From NCBI GenBank assembly GCA_027604005.1, contig JADGJT010000058.1:1-64000 (forward strand): a DNA stretch of 64,000 nucleotides, read 5' to 3'. This stretch comes from Dinochytrium kinnereticum. Its lineage: Eukaryota; Chytridiomycota; Chytridiomycetes; Chytridiales; Chytridiaceae. This document shows, piece after piece, positions 12,209 through 23,800 of this stretch. The notes under the pieces were generated by a model, which saw nothing but the letters and a program-made list of their open reading frames with translations, was not told where the DNA came from and searched no databases. The position numbers were made by a program, and so were the translations under genes. The number at the start of each line of letters is the position of its first letter. Position 1 is the first letter of the stretch.

Positions 12209-12633
12209 TGACAAATCTATGACAATTTTTCTTAGCAGATACACAGTACAGTAGCAATTGCTGAAAGCGGGAGGTACCGCGGTATGCAAATTCCATTTAT
12301 TGCACATATCAAAACAGTTAAGGAGAAAGTTCATGCCGACAACAATGATTATGGTAGAAAAGATAGAAAAGAAAAAATGATTGGAAAGAAAGGGTTATAT
12401 ATGAAGTGAGTTGAAAGATATTGAATAGCAAGGAATTATATATGATAAAGAAAGCAAAGACCTAAAGACAAGACCTTTTCGGTAGGTAAGGGAAGGAGAG
12501 CTACTTCCCGAATGCTGGGATATCATCCGTTCAGGTAACCAACCCAACGCTCTCATTTGAACAAAGCACTTATGCCGAGGAAAACAAAACACAAATACAA
12601 AAAACTAAAAACACAGACATATAAAAATAACTA

Positions 12634-12858
12634 TCAGAGAATATCAAATGCATCCTCAGGGGAAATATCACAGTCGACTCCCTTTACCATTTCAACATCA
12701 AAGGAATCCTCGGCAGAGATGTCCGATCCACCGCCCTCTTCCATCTCAACATTAGGCTCCTCATCAGCCAGAGGCTTCCAATCCTCCTAGATGGTGTCTT
12801 CCTTGGAAGAAACGTCGTCTTCCTCGTCTTTATCTGACTCTCCTCCTCCTCCTCTCAT
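12634..12858 (-). pseudogene. Acidic ORF remnant
   Basis: On the minus strand a short reading frame starts at the ATG at 12858 and runs to a TGA at 12634, interrupted by a TAG near 12787. It encodes a Gly/Glu/Asp-rich sequence ending in DISPEDAFDIL. The codon pattern and the acidic repeats (SAEDSFDVEM, SPEDAFDIL) look like a genuine protein C-terminus, but no upstream part exists: the frame begins exactly where the ADAT1-derived fragment ends. The TAG could also serve as an acceptor for a very short intron. I do not recognise the parent gene. Confidence 0.35.
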
Positions 12859-13284
12859 ACAAGAAGGCTATTGCTACCATAACTCTTTCGTAAAAATCCT
12901 TTACTCCATTCAAAGGAAACTGAAGTGCTGTCAATAGTTGGCTTGTTAGCAACGTAGCGAATTGGAAGACCTAACTGTCATTATCTACATGGTAAAGCAG
13001 ATATCCTGTTCTTGCAACCGCAATCTAGGGAGGCTTCGTCAAAGAGGTCACCCACCTCTATGAATCAAAATACTCCATTAAAATGGACACCATAGCTCCG
13101 CAAAGCCCTACTTCCACTTGGCAATATCATCATTAAAGGGGCATCCTTAATTCCCATCCAAATACCGCCTCATACCTGCATGGCATTGATAACGAAGTCT
13201 CAGAGTCCACTCTGCCTGATATTAGAATGGATAACGGCTCTGATTGGCTTCTTAAATAACTTGGTTTAGTCCGCAGTGCACCTT
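12856..13284 (-). pseudogene. ADAT1-derived gene fragment (inverted duplicate)
   Basis: The reverse complement of this stretch matches 31967-32430 of the ADAT1 gene closely. Shared exon sequence includes the end of the linker exon (GALRTKP), the core segment before SMPC, the VGDLFDEASLD exon and the KPTIDSTSVSFEWSK exon, together with the introns between them. The copy is degraded: the acceptor after the second exon reads TTTAA instead of TTTAG, about 14 bp are altered or missing after AKWK, a CATAGA stop replaces the LSSI segment, and about 24 bp of the fourth intron are lost. It lacks the zinc-binding HAE and PCGD exons and cannot encode a deaminase. Because introns are retained, it arose from DNA duplication and not from retroposition. 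It ends about 40 bp before the next gene's start. Confidence 0.85.
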
Positions 13285-13321
13285 ATGTTATATTGAAACG
13301 TAGTTTTGGTTTGTCACAAGC

Positions 13322-14496
13322 ATGTCAAGATGGATATATGATATTAGTTCTTGGATTGAAACGGAGAATCCCAGCTTCAGGCCCAGCCCAACACGAACTA
13401 CACTCTCTGCTAAACAGTTTTTGCTTTCGAATCCGATTGGAGCATATACTGTCATCCGCACTGTCGATAAATCTCGATTGGTCGCGTTCGATCACCATGT
13501 TTCTCGACTTGCTTCTTCCATGCGCCAGATCGTATTCTCTTCCTTTAATAGTACGGAAGCGAACGAAATGAAAGATCACTTTCCCAAGCCGGAAAATTGG
13601 AACAGATATAGGAACTTTCCGCCAGAGGAAGAACATGTCACTTACTGTCTCACTCCTCTTCGTGACGAAGCGACTCTACACCCTTTTTTGAGGCGCAGCT
13701 TAGCATTGTGCTTCTTGGACTATTTCCGTAGAAGTGATGGGACTCATGAAGCCAAGGCTACGATCCTCCTCACATATTGTGAACTTGTTCGTCAAAATGA
13801 ATTGCAATTCTAACTTTGAAGGAGGGTAAAGCAAAGATGCAAGTTCTCATTGATCCGTTGCCGCCACCCAAGTTGAGCCCCAGCAGAATACTATTTTGGG
13901 GGATGCCTCGTATGAATCCTACATCAAAAGATTCTAGCTGGATAAGGTATAAATCTTCGTGCATTAAAGCCTCACTATTAAATAGAGAGCGCCGACCGTA
14001 TGAGGAACAAATGGAAATGCTCGGAACAGATGAAGCAGTTTTGATTGATCCGCAAGGCCGTATATACGAAGGATTAGTATCAAATTTCGCAGCAGTAATT
14101 CTAGATGATGAAGGGAAACCATCCATCGTCTCAGCTCCTATTGAGCACGTCTTGGAAGGCACAGCCCTCAGACTTGTGAAGGAAGTCTGTCTTGAGCTTG
14201 GAATAACCTTTAAGTATTCTTTCCCGTTGATCTGTGAGTGCCAGAGCTGGCAAGGATGCTTTCTTATTGGTATGGACTTAAGTGAGGTTGGACTAAATTG
14301 TTAGGTTCAACAAAAGTAATTGCTACTGTTAAGGAAGTTGTGTTTGCCGATGGGTGTTGTGTCATATTGTATTCTTTCTGATTCTTTCAGGCAGAACTTC
14401 CAATATAAAACGGAATGTGGCATTATACCCCGTATCAGAGACGCTGTTGAAGAACGTATGCGCAGCCGAGAGCGTAGTAGTTACTTAGATTTGTGA
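13322..14496 (+). CDS. Class IV aminotransferase-like protein
   Basis: This belongs to the fold-type IV PLP enzymes (branched-chain aminotransferase, aminodeoxychorismate lyase and relatives). N-terminal GAYTVIRTVDK and FDHHVSRLASSM match the substrate-side domain. The C-terminal part has the family signature DEAVLIDPQGRIYEGLVSNF, then IEHVLEGTALRLVKEVCLELGI and the cofactor-phosphate segment GSTKVIATVKEVVF. A candidate Schiff-base lysine lies in SSCIKASLLNRERRP. Three introns are placed: donor GTTCGT at about 13789, a 35-bp intron near 14270, and GTGTTG...TTCAG near 14347-14392; all phases agree. The product is about 330 residues. Substrate cannot be inferred. The ADAT1 fragment lies immediately upstream, and its last 12 bp overlap the Dicer 3' end on the other strand. 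Confidence 0.8.
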
Positions 14497-17400
14497 TTGA
14501 AAGGATGTGTTCAAGGCAGAACTTTTCAAGAGGTTCTCAAGAGTACGATTATGGTTGTGTCGCAATAAAAGCTCCTCTTCTCTATGTCTTTGAAGAAGCT
14601 CTTGAATTTGCGTGGAGTAGTAGCCTGCAGCTTTTTCCTCGCCCATGACACATCTGGAATCTATGCTATCCACCACATTAAAAGTGGCAGTTATCGATAA
14701 CTCCTGGTCTTCTAAATTATCCTCAGGAGGCAAAGCCCTTTGTGCAATTTCATTTTCAGCAATGCGCGGCTCTAAAGGGGCATCGATTGTTTTGTCCTCG
14801 TCATAACGGATTGCTTTTTCAGCCACGAAATCCTCGCCAATACCATCTGACCAGTTACTTGTACTAGTTGCATTATTGCTAATGTCTAAGAGATCGTCAA
14901 TATCTCCTTCATGTTCTTCTATCCACAAAAGTGCGTTGGAGGATGCAACACGTTTGGCTAGTGATCTTGAATTGCCTTTTCCCGTCGCAATAATCAAATA
15001 AAGTAGTCCTATATCGCAAATATGAATTTCAACTCCTTCTTGAAATAAGACCTTGAATCTGTAAATGCTTAGACTATGAGACTGAGGATATAACTGACCT
15101 GCACCAGACGTCTCTAGATCGAAAGCCCTTCTTTTGAAAAAACTCATGCATTCTTCGGATAGGGCTTTTATTTATGACATCTGGCTCCGCCACCCTCTCG
15201 GCATACTTTATAATGATAGGAGAGAAAACATTCCATGTGTCTTCCAGGCTGCATCCACTGTCAATAAAAACAGCTGCCACAAGAGCCTCGAATATATCTC
15301 CCAATGCTTTCGGCCCTTCTACGAAAAAATTCGCTATGTCATTAGCGGTACCAATATCGGTCTTTGAGTATTTGAGATATGAAGTAATATCTTCTTCCAG
15401 CTTCTTATCAGAATGTAGCAATAACTGCTCGAGGCCCAAGGAAACTGACATTTGACAAAATGCCTCGTTATTAACGGTAGCTCCCCGAAGGTCAGAAAGG
15501 TTCTCTGACGTATAATCACTATTTTTCTCGAAGAAAAACCTCATTACAAGGTAATCCATAATAGCGTCACCAAGAAACTCCAGGCGTTCATAAGACGGTG
15601 TGATAGATCCCAAATAAGAAGGGTGCGTTATAGCTTCAATTGCTATGCAACGATATTTAAATACATAATTCAGTCGCTGATATAACTTCGAAAGATTGGT
15701 TTGAAGGCTTGTCTGAAGTTCGGTGATAGGAATATCTATCCTTTCTCGTAATATTGTAATCTCTCCCACAAGACCCATTTGCTGCATTAAGAGTCTTGCG
15801 GCTTCGGTTCCAGCACCGACAACAGCACAGCCGAGTAATGCTTCTATGAAGTCTGCATGCCGCTTTGTGCTGATGATTCTCTTTTCACGATAAATATAGC
15901 CAGAGCTATCTAATGCCATTGCCGGGACAACGAAATCGTTGGGACGGAAAGGATTCAGTATTAAGAATCCACTAAGACCTTCATCCATAGCGATCCGACA
16001 TAGATTTTGATTACTAACTTTTCCATTTCGTAAAACAGAAAGTTCTCCTTCGCTCGAGTTTGAGTATGTCATGAAGAGATCTGCAGAAACAGCAAACTTC
16101 AGAAAGGAGTCACCTAAAGTCTCGAGGCGCTCATAGTTATACTCTTCATTAGCCGTTGTTGCCGTGCATGCCTCTAACATTAACGGAATTGAAAATCCTT
16201 TTAAATTCAATCGATGTCGTAAATCATCGATAAGGGCATAACTTGCCACCCGAAACATGATCGAAGGCAGGCAATGAATTGTGAGTAAGACATCCACGGC
16301 GAATGGAAGAACACGAGCTACCTCAGGAATCAAATGAATGACTTGATGGTCAACTGGTCGTTCCTTTACGGATAGCTTTAGTAAATGCGATCGGATCGCA
16401 TACGATTGTCTGGCTCGAATCATGAAGGAGTTACTGTGCTGAACTTCGTACCCCAGCCTAGTCGCGTAGTCTTTGAATGTACACACTTCCGATGTAGACA
16501 GTGTAAATGACGAATTCGGTGTGATACTTAAGTCTATGCCTTCAACAAAGTACTTAAAATTATTGTGGCTGGTCTTTACCACAGTTCGTTGTAGAATATT
16601 CTCAAGCTTAGAGGCTATCGTTTCATTGACCACGCCTTCATATTTGAATTCTGAAAAAGAAGTGAACTCGCTCAAGAGATCATTAAATGCCTTAGCCGAT
16701 ACTATGCCATCTGATAATAGACCAGCGTTAGGCTGTATTATCCTTCTCTTCCGTTTATGGTCCGATGTTAAAGTTGAGAGGTCTAACTCAATCGGGAAAT
16801 CATAAGCCGCCGACACAGCAGAATCAATATCTTCATCCTTCTCATCTGTCAATATGGCCTGCTTTAAACGCTTATTGGGCAACAAACTCATGCCCAAGCG
16901 TGAGGTCAAAAATAGTATCCAATCATACAAAGAGCAACTTTTGTCCTCCAGGATATCCTCAATAAGCGCGTTATTTATCGTCCAGGCGGAGATAAGTGAT
17001 GAAGAGTCAGTCTGTCCTGTCTGTCTCCCGTTCGTTAAAGACATTGGTAATAAGAGAAAATCCCACAGAACGAAAGGCGTTCCTCTCTCAGAAAAGCTTT
17101 TCAATGCCTCCTCGTTCAAATCTATAGCACCTTTCGGAAGCCTTGGTTTCATACACAAGGCCCAGAGCTTGCTTTGAAGGTCTTTAAGCTTTCTGAGTTG
17201 GTCAAAACTGAAAGAAACTGATTTATAAGAGCTAGAGCTCTGTCGGCAATTACAAGGCTCACACGACATACTTAGATCGCAGCAGTTGCTCCAGGGTAGA
17301 ATTTCAACATCAATGTCTGACGCACTGCTGAAATATAACGAGAAAGATGGGATATCTTGGGTTGGAGGTTCCTCTGTAATGAAGGCAAAAGCGAATGTTG

Positions 17401-20034
17401 GATTTTCTTCAGCTAACAGAAGCGAGCGGATTTTAGAAGTGGTATCGCATATCATGTCGTTCGAACCAGAGCCACTTAGCCGTTTCAAACGAATCAAAGA
17501 TACGTAAAGTTCCTTGCCATCGCAGCCCTTGTCCATTTTGCCCTCTTGCAGCTCTCTCCAAAAAGAGCTTGTAGAAAAGCACTTCGGAACTTCTTTCGGA
17601 ACTTCTTTAATAGTTTCGTCATTGAAATAGTCGACCAACGAAGTATCTTCTTCCATTAAGTGCGGCTTAATCGGCAAGTAGAAGGATTTTGACTTCTTTT
17701 CACGTAGGGACGGAAGCAAATTTTCGTTCAGGGCTTTGGTTACGTAAAGAAATCGAACAGCCTCTAAAGCTGCAGATTGCACCGCAAGCTTCCTTGTACA
17801 TCTGAGAAAGCCGCATACCTTTATGACTTTAGACAAAACTGGCAAGTCAAGACTTGCAACGTATCCGAAAAGCATTCCATAACTTTGTAGAAGTTCCCTT
17901 TGAGATGATATCACAGAATCTAATGAGCCTTGCTCTCGAAGCATATCAAAATGAACAGAAAGAGATTGATCGTTCTCAGTAACACTACCCTCTATTAGGA
18001 AAGAGGGAGAGAGCTTCGATTTCAGATAGCGCCCTAGAACCGATTCGGCAGCTCCCTGATTGATCACGGCATATTTCGTTCGAACAAACGCAGAAGCCCC
18101 AAAAAGGTTCTCAGCAAATTGATTATCCATGGAATCATTCGAATAAAGAAATTCAAGCGGTTCTTGCGATGCTATGGTCTTAATTGCATTGCGTGTGAGT
18201 CGTTCTGATATTTTCGCCTGCGAAAGAGTATCCAGAGTCCGCTCATCATAACGTCTGATGAATATGTAATATTCTGATCCTAACATATCACGGGCGCGAC
18301 CTCTCGATTGAATGTATCCCGTATTCGATCGGAAAAGGTCGAATATGATCACGATTTTGCACGCTGGTCTGTCAATGAGCAGGGAGGAACATGAATGAAT
18401 GTTAATTAGACCAGTATTACCTCCATTGACTCTTACATGTCAATACCTTCCTCGGCAACACGCGTAACCACAAGAAGGTTGAAAGATCCTTCTCTAAAGC
18501 GTTTGAAAAATTGTTTTTGAGTGCTTGATGACATTTTGTGATTGCCCTCGCCGCTTCCACTGCTGCCGTGGCCCGTTACAAATGCACATTTGATATCAAG
18601 AAACAAATCTGATGCGATGGCGTTCAACACATCGCTTATTACTGTTGCTGTTGTCCGTCTATCCACAAATATCATTCCGCGGAAGTCCGAATTTTGAGAA
18701 TATTCCAAACGCTTCCTCTTCACCAAATCAACAAGAGCCCAACATTTCGGGCTTACATCCGAGGGTCCTATATCGGTAAATTTAGGCACAGTATATTGAT
18801 CTATAGCTTTCTTTGTCCCTGAAATGATGTAAATTAAACCAGGAGTGTTTCTGAACGCTTACTTTCAATAATTGTTGAAACTGAAACATCTTCCACTTTA
18901 TTCGCAATGCGTCGGCGAATTTTGCTTATCGAACTTTGAAGAAGCCTTCTAGCGCATATGCCAGCTGCCCAAGGGCCCAGTTCAATTTGGAAAGCATTCA
19001 CAGTATTAATCCAGTGTACCCCCTCACTTTCTAATCTTGGGATTTCTCGAATATATGCCCGAAGAGAGTCCAAGTAAAATTTAACGAAAAGGCACCCCTT
19101 TGTTTTGAGCGAATCTTCGCAATCCTTTGGTGTATCTTTCATAAAGGTTTGCGGAAACTCGATAATAAATTCGCGGGTTCTTGGTACATAAGCCAGTAGA
19201 CTTTTCCTATCCAGTATAGTGACAACAGAGCTGTCTAAGTTCCTTTGAAGCTCCGCTATTTTATAAATGGACCCCTGCTTCGTTGATGTCCGTTGGCATA
19301 CCGGAGAAGCAGTCATTCCAAAAATCTTCGGGCGCTCTTCACGGCAGGGATGGTAGAACTCCTTCATTATCAAATTGTAGGGATGATTTCGAAAAGCGTG
19401 GTGGGCTTCGTCAAATATGAGAAGGCTCACATGCTTAGAGAGGTTTAAAAATCCATGCCGAAGGACGTTTAAGAAGATTTGAGGAGTGAAAACAAGGACA
19501 TGCCTCAAAGAAACCTCTGAAAACCACCCGAGAGCATCCCAATGACTAAGCGAGGCACTGTCATCTCTGGAGTATTCGCCAACGGAGAGATTGGTATTTT
19601 GTCGGATCTTCTGGGCTTGCTGACTAACTAGAGGAACAGTCGGAACACAAAATACAACCTTTTTCGGCAGTGATGGAAGGGCAACTCCATTAATGATCTC
19701 AATAGAACTATCTATTGAATAGGTGTCTTTACTTGCTTCCGGCAAGTCCCCATTCTCAATGGCACTGCCACTGGATAGGCGCTGCTGAGTTTCATCCTCG
19801 TTCCTTTTCACTTCCGATCGAGCAACTTTGAGAATATCGTCATGGGTAACTGGCTTCAATTCCCTTGCAAAGTGCTCAAGTAGAATGATGGAAATCAGCT
19901 TTAATCGTAAGCAAAGATATGCAACATAAGAATACTGTTTTCCCTGAGCCCGTCTCCAAGAATGCAATAACATTCCGCTTTAGGGCTTCTTCGTATAATT
20001 CGATTTGGTACGGACGAGGTTTCTCCACAGGCAT
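14485..20034 (-). CDS. DCL: Dicer-like ribonuclease III
   Basis: Dicer cuts long double-stranded RNA into small RNAs for RNA interference. Domains in order: a DExD/H helicase (ETGSGKT, LLIFDEAHH, GMTASPV), helicase C with EEGIDIPACK and QSRGRARDM, a dimerisation region, a PAZ-like region (TFKDYATRLGYEVQ, HLIPEVARVLPF), RNase IIIa (YERLETLGDSFLKF ... ADFIEALLG), RNase IIIb (YERLEFLGDAIMDYLV ... LGDIFEALVAAVF), a dsRBD-like segment (ATGKGNSRSLAKRVASSNAL) and a Glu/Asp-rich tail of about 150 residues. Both RNase III centres keep their acidic residues. Introns of 35-80 bp lie after GSGKT, before TKKAIDQY, at GIDI and before the dsRBD; a 3.2-kb exon holds most of the rest. The start at 20034 sits just before the helicase, and an N-terminal extension from the next ORF is possible. 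Confidence 0.95.
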
Positions 20035-20155
20035 TTTTTGGCCTGAACAACATAAGAAAAAAATCGGGCATACAGAATGAATTCGTTCGCTATATACTTT
20101 GCATGCAAAAAAACTGAATGAGATAGAAAAGATTATAGTATGCACTCTAATATTT

Positions 20156-20803
20156 TTATACGCTTCTCCCAGCCCATGTTGATTGAGAACCAGCAAAGCT
20201 CAGATTCCAGGCAGAATCTTGAGGATTCCGAGCTGTAACTTGTAATGGTTTTGACGTTGCGAGAGGAGAGTGACAGATTTGAAGGCGGATCCCACTTCTT
20301 AGGGACTTATCATGAGTGGACAGGGTGATTGTCTCAATTGATTTTAAAAAATAGGGAGGCAGTGGCCGATCCGGCCGCTCATCTTGGGTAGATTGCGTTG
20401 TCAATAAGAGGGCTATGGAAATAGTCTTCGGTAAAGCGGGATCGACTCTATCGAAAATTAACTTTAAACAACAAATGCAAAACCCTATGATCTCAATCTC
20501 GTCAAAAGTGTTCAGGCAAATACCAAGCCATTCGATGTAACTTGGAATACTGTCTTCAGCTTTAGGGGCACCAAATTCATCCATATTATTTGAGTCAATG
20601 ATAATGCGATTCGCTGGTTTCATGTCCGATGTCGATGGATAAATGATGTTTGCAGGAATGGCCATCTTCGTTTTCCCTTTCCCTTTCCCATGAACCTGAT
20701 TACTATCGGCTTGGCATCCCGTCGATGTGCCGTCCGGCTTCTTACTGCTAATTCTCGGCTTCCGTCTCGTTCGCCCTTTAGTGTTTGACGTGATTGTGTC
20801 CAT
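20156..20803 (-). CDS. Unknown 215-residue ORF, or 5' exon of Dicer
   Basis: I do not recognise this product. It starts with a basic, Lys/Arg/Ser-rich stretch (RTRRKPRISSKKP, GKGKGKTK), followed by a more hydrophobic central segment (SYIEWLGICLNTFDE, ICCLKLIFDRVDP). It lies between coatomer alpha (67 bp upstream) and Dicer on the same strand, with no room for a separate promoter on either side. A donor at AGCTTTGCTG|GTTCTC near 20190 would join in phase to the acceptor TTCAG just before the Dicer ATG (GQKMPVEKP), making this the Dicer N-terminus. Without that splice it ends at the TAA at 20156. Confidence 0.45.
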   Translation of the reverse strand: MDTITSNTKGRTRRKPRISSKKPDGTSTGCQADSNQVHGKGKGKTKMAIPANIIYPSTSDMKPANRIIIDSNNMDEFGAPKAEDSIPSYIEWLGICLNTFDEIEIIGFCICCLKLIFDRVDPALPKTISIALLLTTQSTQDERPDRPLPPYFLKSIETITLSTHDKSLRSGIRLQICHSPLATSKPLQVTARNPQDSAWNLSFAGSQSTWAGRSV

Positions 20804-20869
20804 GTTATTTCAAACTGAATAAATGTTTTTGGTTCAACCAAATTTTGTTTTTATTTCAATTTTAAGGCG

Positions 20870-23800
20870 TTAGCGGTGCTCGACAGTGTTTCTCAATCCT
20901 GAAGCCTGCGATCCAATAGTCGCCAGTTCACAAATAGAGCATATTTGCCTGTTAAACTCAGGTCGATATGAGGCAAAACAGAATGGGCACTTGATAAACT
21001 GGCTGCCACGGTAAATAGGTGTGAACGACTTGGCGCAAATAACAAATGGATTATGCTGATCATAATCCAGTTGCAGTGAATCAATGAGTCCAGACTCCGA
21101 TGCAAGCATTCGAGCCTGATAAATGTCAATAGATACAAGAAAAAGAAAAAAATACCTCTCGTGTTTTCTCTAATGGCGGGCCCAATTCCAAATAGCGTCG
21201 GGCAAACTGAGCTGCGCTAGCCTTGTTGTCATATTTCTTGGCAGTTTTTATCGCCTGGTTCAAAATTAACTGCCTGTGTTCGATATGTTGCAGGTCGCAA
21301 TGTGTCAGATACGCAGCCATTTCGAGAAGCCGTTTTGATTCCGCCCCCTGTTTTTCATCGGCTCGTCGGCTCCTTTCCATGTTGATAGCCAATAAATATT
21401 CTCTTCCAATTTTTATCGCAAGCTGAATCTAAAAAAGTCAGTGATAGTTAAAGCAAGGCCAATACCTCGTCTAAATCAGATTGAGTCTTTACAACAACGA
21501 ACAGCAACGAATAAAGAATTTCCCGAAGAGTACCGCAAGCTCTATCGAAGCCCCTATTTCCTGTTATTACGAAACTCAAAGGATATGCTTACTTAGGACC
21601 AGAAGAGAATGCAGAGTAGGCATCTCGAACCTTCCCAATTAATTCAGTTAGAGTAATAGGTCTGAATGGAGACCCCTTCTCGTCGCTAGCACTCAGGATA
21701 GGGATAGTTAAAGCCGGAAGAGAGGAGTTGGCAGCAAGGTATGCACGGGATGACTGGAAAACTCTCATAAAGATTGGTTTCAAAGGGGTGAAGTTAACCA
21801 CCCCAACCTGATTATTCAAAATCTTACAATATTAGAACTAAAGAAGCCATCGAGCCATACCTGCATGGCAGTGTCAAAGGATCCGGCAGCGACATGATCA
21901 ACAGCAAGGCTGGAGTTTTTAGCCCAATTCTCAAATACACTCGTCCCAGCATGTGGCATATGGAATGCAGGACCGGAGGTACCACTAGCTTCCGGCGAAA
22001 TACCATCAACATAGCTGTCCGAGTCTGAGTCCCATCCCTCACCCTCGCTATCGTCTGCTCCACTCTTTGTCTTCTTACCGGTGACGGCGTTAGCTGCGGT
22101 ATTAGCGGCCTCGTCTTCGTCGTCATCACCCCAATCATCACCGTTCTCCTCCTCGGTTCCAAGGGCGATGGGAGCAGCCAGTGCACTTTGTGGCTTTCCA
22201 AAAATGCTACTGTCGAAGAAGCCCCGTGATACAGCCAGTGTCGGCCAGTTAACGTCGAAATGCTGCAAAATTGGGATCGGCGGCTGCAACAACTCTGACT
22301 TTAATCCTGCAATAGAAGGGACAGAGCTTCCATCTGGCTTCGCCTGGAGCAAAGTAGCTGCCTCCTCTTCCAAACCGTGTGTTTTAGCCACCAAGTATGC
22401 CAAAGGCACTGGTTCATATTTAGAGAAGATGCCAGGTTTCTTAACTTACATTGGCCCAATTCCTTTAGAAGCCGAATCTGCTCTTCGACATCCCCAAGGT
22501 ATAGGGAATTGTGGTAACGAGACATAGTGTCTCCACGAACTTCAGCAATTTTAAGCATTTTTTTCAGCTTCTCCCTGTTTCCCGTCACAAGATACAAGAA
22601 GGAAAGCTTATCAAAGTTCTTAACTCGCCTATAGGCAGTCTCCACAATCTTCGTTCTGTGTTTTAGAAAAGGTGATATGAGACCCGTTACCTGTAAATTG
22701 CCTTGGCGCAGAGCCTCGGTTGCCAACAAATTCCAGTGTTCCTCCTTATCCATCGCTTGTGCAGTCTCCAATGCTACCTCTAAATTTCCACATTCAATAG
22801 CCAAATCAAATCTGGTTTTGCTCTCTTTCACAAAATGTAATGCCACCTTTCAAGAATAAGAGGTCGGGGCTATTTACCAACTATACCTCTGGATATCCTT
22901 TCTTCTGGAGGTATGCAATAATCGACTGTCCAACCAAGTTTGACGTTCTAATAATGTGAAGGACCTCATCGTAGTTTTTCTTAACTAAAGCAAGTTTGAA
23001 ACGATACTCTGTCGGGTCGATAGTGATAACACGAACTTTCCCGTCGCGGTCAAGGCAGTAAATGTTCTTGCCCTTCACTTTGGTGAGATAAATTGGCTGT
23101 TCCACCGTACGAATAATTCCATTATCACTAGAGGTCTATGAGCTTTACGAAAAGTGCGATAAACTTACCCTTGTGGCAAGGCATATTTGATATGGTTCTG
23201 AGTGGAATACATAAAAACGCCAGAATCATCCCAAGCCCCACTCTTAATTTTCATTGTCTCGTGGATCAAAGCAAACTGTTCCAAAGTCTTTGATACAATT
23301 GCGATAGCTAAAATACATTAGAGTAGCATATGGGTAACTTCATACCATTCTTGCTAAGCAAGGCTACCATTGCGCCATCGGGGGACCATACAGCGTATCG
23401 CACACCGGCTACATTCAACTCGGCAGCAATATTCCTCATTTCAACGTCAAACAAAATGACAGATGTTGCTGTTGTCATCAAAATGTGCTTCGGGCCTGCA
23501 TTAAACAAATCGATAACAACGCCAGGAGTCTTGAACTGTTTCGTAGGGGCGTTTTGTAGATCCTTCACAGTCACTTGCTATAAAATCATTAAGGAATTGC
23601 GTCGAAAAGTTTGGGCAAAAGAGAATACACATCACAAACTATATTACCTGGTTCTGTCGGTCCAAAACGGCAAAACGGTTACGGCCAATAAAGACACAGG
23701 CCTGTCCACTGCCCTTTCGGGATTCGGACGCCTGACTCTCCCTGGTCTCTCCATTCATATCACGGGGCAAGTAAAGCAACTCGTAAGATCCTCCCTCGTT

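Noticed and set aside
12856..13284. Transposon explanation for the inverted repeat pair at 13 kb and 32 kb
   Set aside because: Motifs resembling integrase were weak, while the 32-kb copy aligns in phase with ADAT1 deaminase exons including LSMSC and VGDLFDEASL.
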